Assembly: GCA_038255255.1 (NCBI GenBank)
Contig: JBBSLL010000011.1
Location: 1 to 64,000 of the forward strand
Source of the DNA: JBBQNY01 sp038255255
GTDB taxonomy: Bacteria; Pseudomonadota; Gammaproteobacteria; Xanthomonadales; Ahniellaceae
Reading direction: 5' to 3'
Length of the DNA stretch: 64,000 nt
The notes under the pieces are model-generated. The model did not search any database, was not told the origin of the DNA, and saw only the letters and a program-made list of their open reading frames with translations. Of the stretch, positions 63,218-64,000 are shown in pieces (positions within the stretch are counted from its first letter, which is position 1; each line of letters starts with the position of its first letter). The position numbers and the translations under genes are program-made.

Positions 63218-64000
63218 GCAAGGGCTCCTCTGTGCCCTACCGGTTGCGCCCGAACAAGGCCGTTGATCGCGAGCTGTTTTTGTCTTTACTAACCAGGCTT
63301 GCGCCAAGTCTATCCTTGGAGACATATCAATATGTCGGGTTGGGCGGCCCTTTTCTTGAGGATTTTAGGTTGGTGCACGCCAGGCTGGCGATTGGTCGAA
63401 TGACTTGCGTGGAGACTGAGGAGCAGGTTCACAAGCGACAAATGTTTAACAGGCCGATCGCTTCAATCGAGTGCAAGCACACCACGCTAGAGGACTTTCT
63501 AGACGAGCATGACTTCGATTCACCCTCCATCGTATGGCTTGACTATACGGAACCAGATGTCAGCGCTCAGATTGAACGATTTGCTAAGACTATCGGCACC
63601 GTTCCTGTCGGCAGCGTGCTCCGTATCACGCTTAACGCGAACCCGGGATCGCTTGGAACGCCGAGCGCTAACGAACTTTCTGTGGAAGTTGACGGTGATG
63701 CGTCCAATGACCGCGCCGCAAAACCCACTATCCATGAGTGGAGATTGGAGCGCTTCCGGGAACGGCTGGGGGCGTTGTTTCCTAGCGGTCTCACTCCAGT
63801 CGACATGAGCCGCAAGACTTATGGGTTGAGCCTGCTACGGACAGTGAAGCTAGCGGTTGAAAAGGAAGCACTCAGCTTCCGCGACAGACAAATCGTGTGG
63901 GCACTCGCGACTCACTATGCGGACGGTCAGGCAATGGTCACCGCTGCGCTTATCGTCTGCCCGCCTGACGACCCGTCCATCGCTGAATTGGTGGAGAGCT
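63214..64000 (+). CDS. Putative O-methyltransferase (Methyltransf_35-like), 3' end outside window
   Basis: About 262 codons are visible with no stop before the window edge. The product starts MSKGSSVPYRLRPNKAVDRE. The features YVGLGGPFLEDFR (SAM-binding glycine-rich loop), CVETEEQVHKRQ (acidic loop) and SIVWLDYTEPD (motif IV-like) match proteins labelled putative O-methyltransferase of the Methyltransf_35 type. It overlaps the GHKL gene by 4 nt, so both are probably translated together. The 3' end and partner genes lie outside the window. Confidence 0.75.
   Translation, partial: MSKGSSVPYRLRPNKAVDRELFLSLLTRLAPSLSLETYQYVGLGGPFLEDFRLVHARLAIGRMTCVETEEQVHKRQMFNRPIASIECKHTTLEDFLDEHDFDSPSIVWLDYTEPDVSAQIERFAKTIGTVPVGSVLRITLNANPGSLGTPSANELSVEVDGDASNDRAAKPTIHEWRLERFRERLGALFPSGLTPVDMSRKTYGLSLLRTVKLAVEKEALSFRDRQIVWALATHYADGQAMVTAALIVCPPDDPSIAELVES

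Overview
The window is about 64 kb of high-GC DNA from a gammaproteobacterium, most probably a member of the Lysobacterales/Xanthomonadales (Rhodanobacteraceae-like). The evidence is the hisGDCBHAF(IE) gene order with fused hisB and hisIE, an mtnBDC methionine-salvage block, a full leucine catabolic set, several families of palindromic REP-like repeats between genes, and secreted proteins ending in a FxNGFE-type tail. The order is inferred from gene content, not proven.

Positions 1-6723 hold the histidine operon, from the 3' end of hisG to hisIE, with every gene overlapping the next by 4-8 nt. Positions 6894-8805 (minus strand) hold mtnC, mtnD and mtnB. Next come an amino-acid permease, a NUDIX hydrolase, a cation/proton antiporter, the EF-P-like protein EfpL and a short-chain dehydrogenase. 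Positions 14176-20795 hold a leucine/isovalerate operon on the minus strand: GNAT protein, HMG-CoA lyase, methylcrotonyl-CoA carboxylase alpha, methylglutaconyl-CoA hydratase, a secreted unknown and carboxylase beta. Isovaleryl-CoA dehydrogenase and leucine dehydrogenase lie at 36074-38349 and a thiolase at 25794, so leucine can be followed to acetoacetate and acetyl-CoA except for the branched-chain keto-acid dehydrogenase. A DUF1501/DUF1800 pair and two tandem alanine-rich lipoproteins lie between these blocks.

Positions 27125-34426 are a signalling block: a giant periplasmic-propeller histidine kinase, a REC/HD-GYP protein converging on it with overlapping 3' ends, and a DesK/NarL-type two-component pair divergent from a DUF2306-like membrane protein. 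Positions 38511-45451 hold a GAF protein with a degenerate GGDEF domain, a TPR lipoprotein, a Sel1/prolyl-4-hydroxylase protein, a DUF4331 protein with an inserted domain, and a fibronectin-III protein that looks 5'-truncated. An amidohydrolase follows.

From 46784 onward the window becomes accessory in character. icmF (B12-binding, GTPase and mutase domains fused) carries four in-frame insertions of palindromic repeat DNA from three repeat families. Downstream lie four partial copies of the icmF 3' region (51391, 53888, 55741, 61621). Each starts at an ATG or GTG overlapping the stop codon of the upstream gene or gene remnant, and two run into the start of the next gene. Between them are cargo segments: a nucleotidyltransferase pair, a serine hydrolase, a flavin disulfide oxidoreductase, an M28 peptidase, a DJ-1/PfpI protein, an AbiE-like toxin-antitoxin pair, and relics of S9 peptidase and PHB depolymerase genes. 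The window ends in visibly less GC-rich DNA with a GHKL ATPase gene overlapping a Methyltransf_35-like gene that runs off the edge, a candidate defence-type module. No integrase, transposase, tRNA, rRNA or CRISPR array was found.
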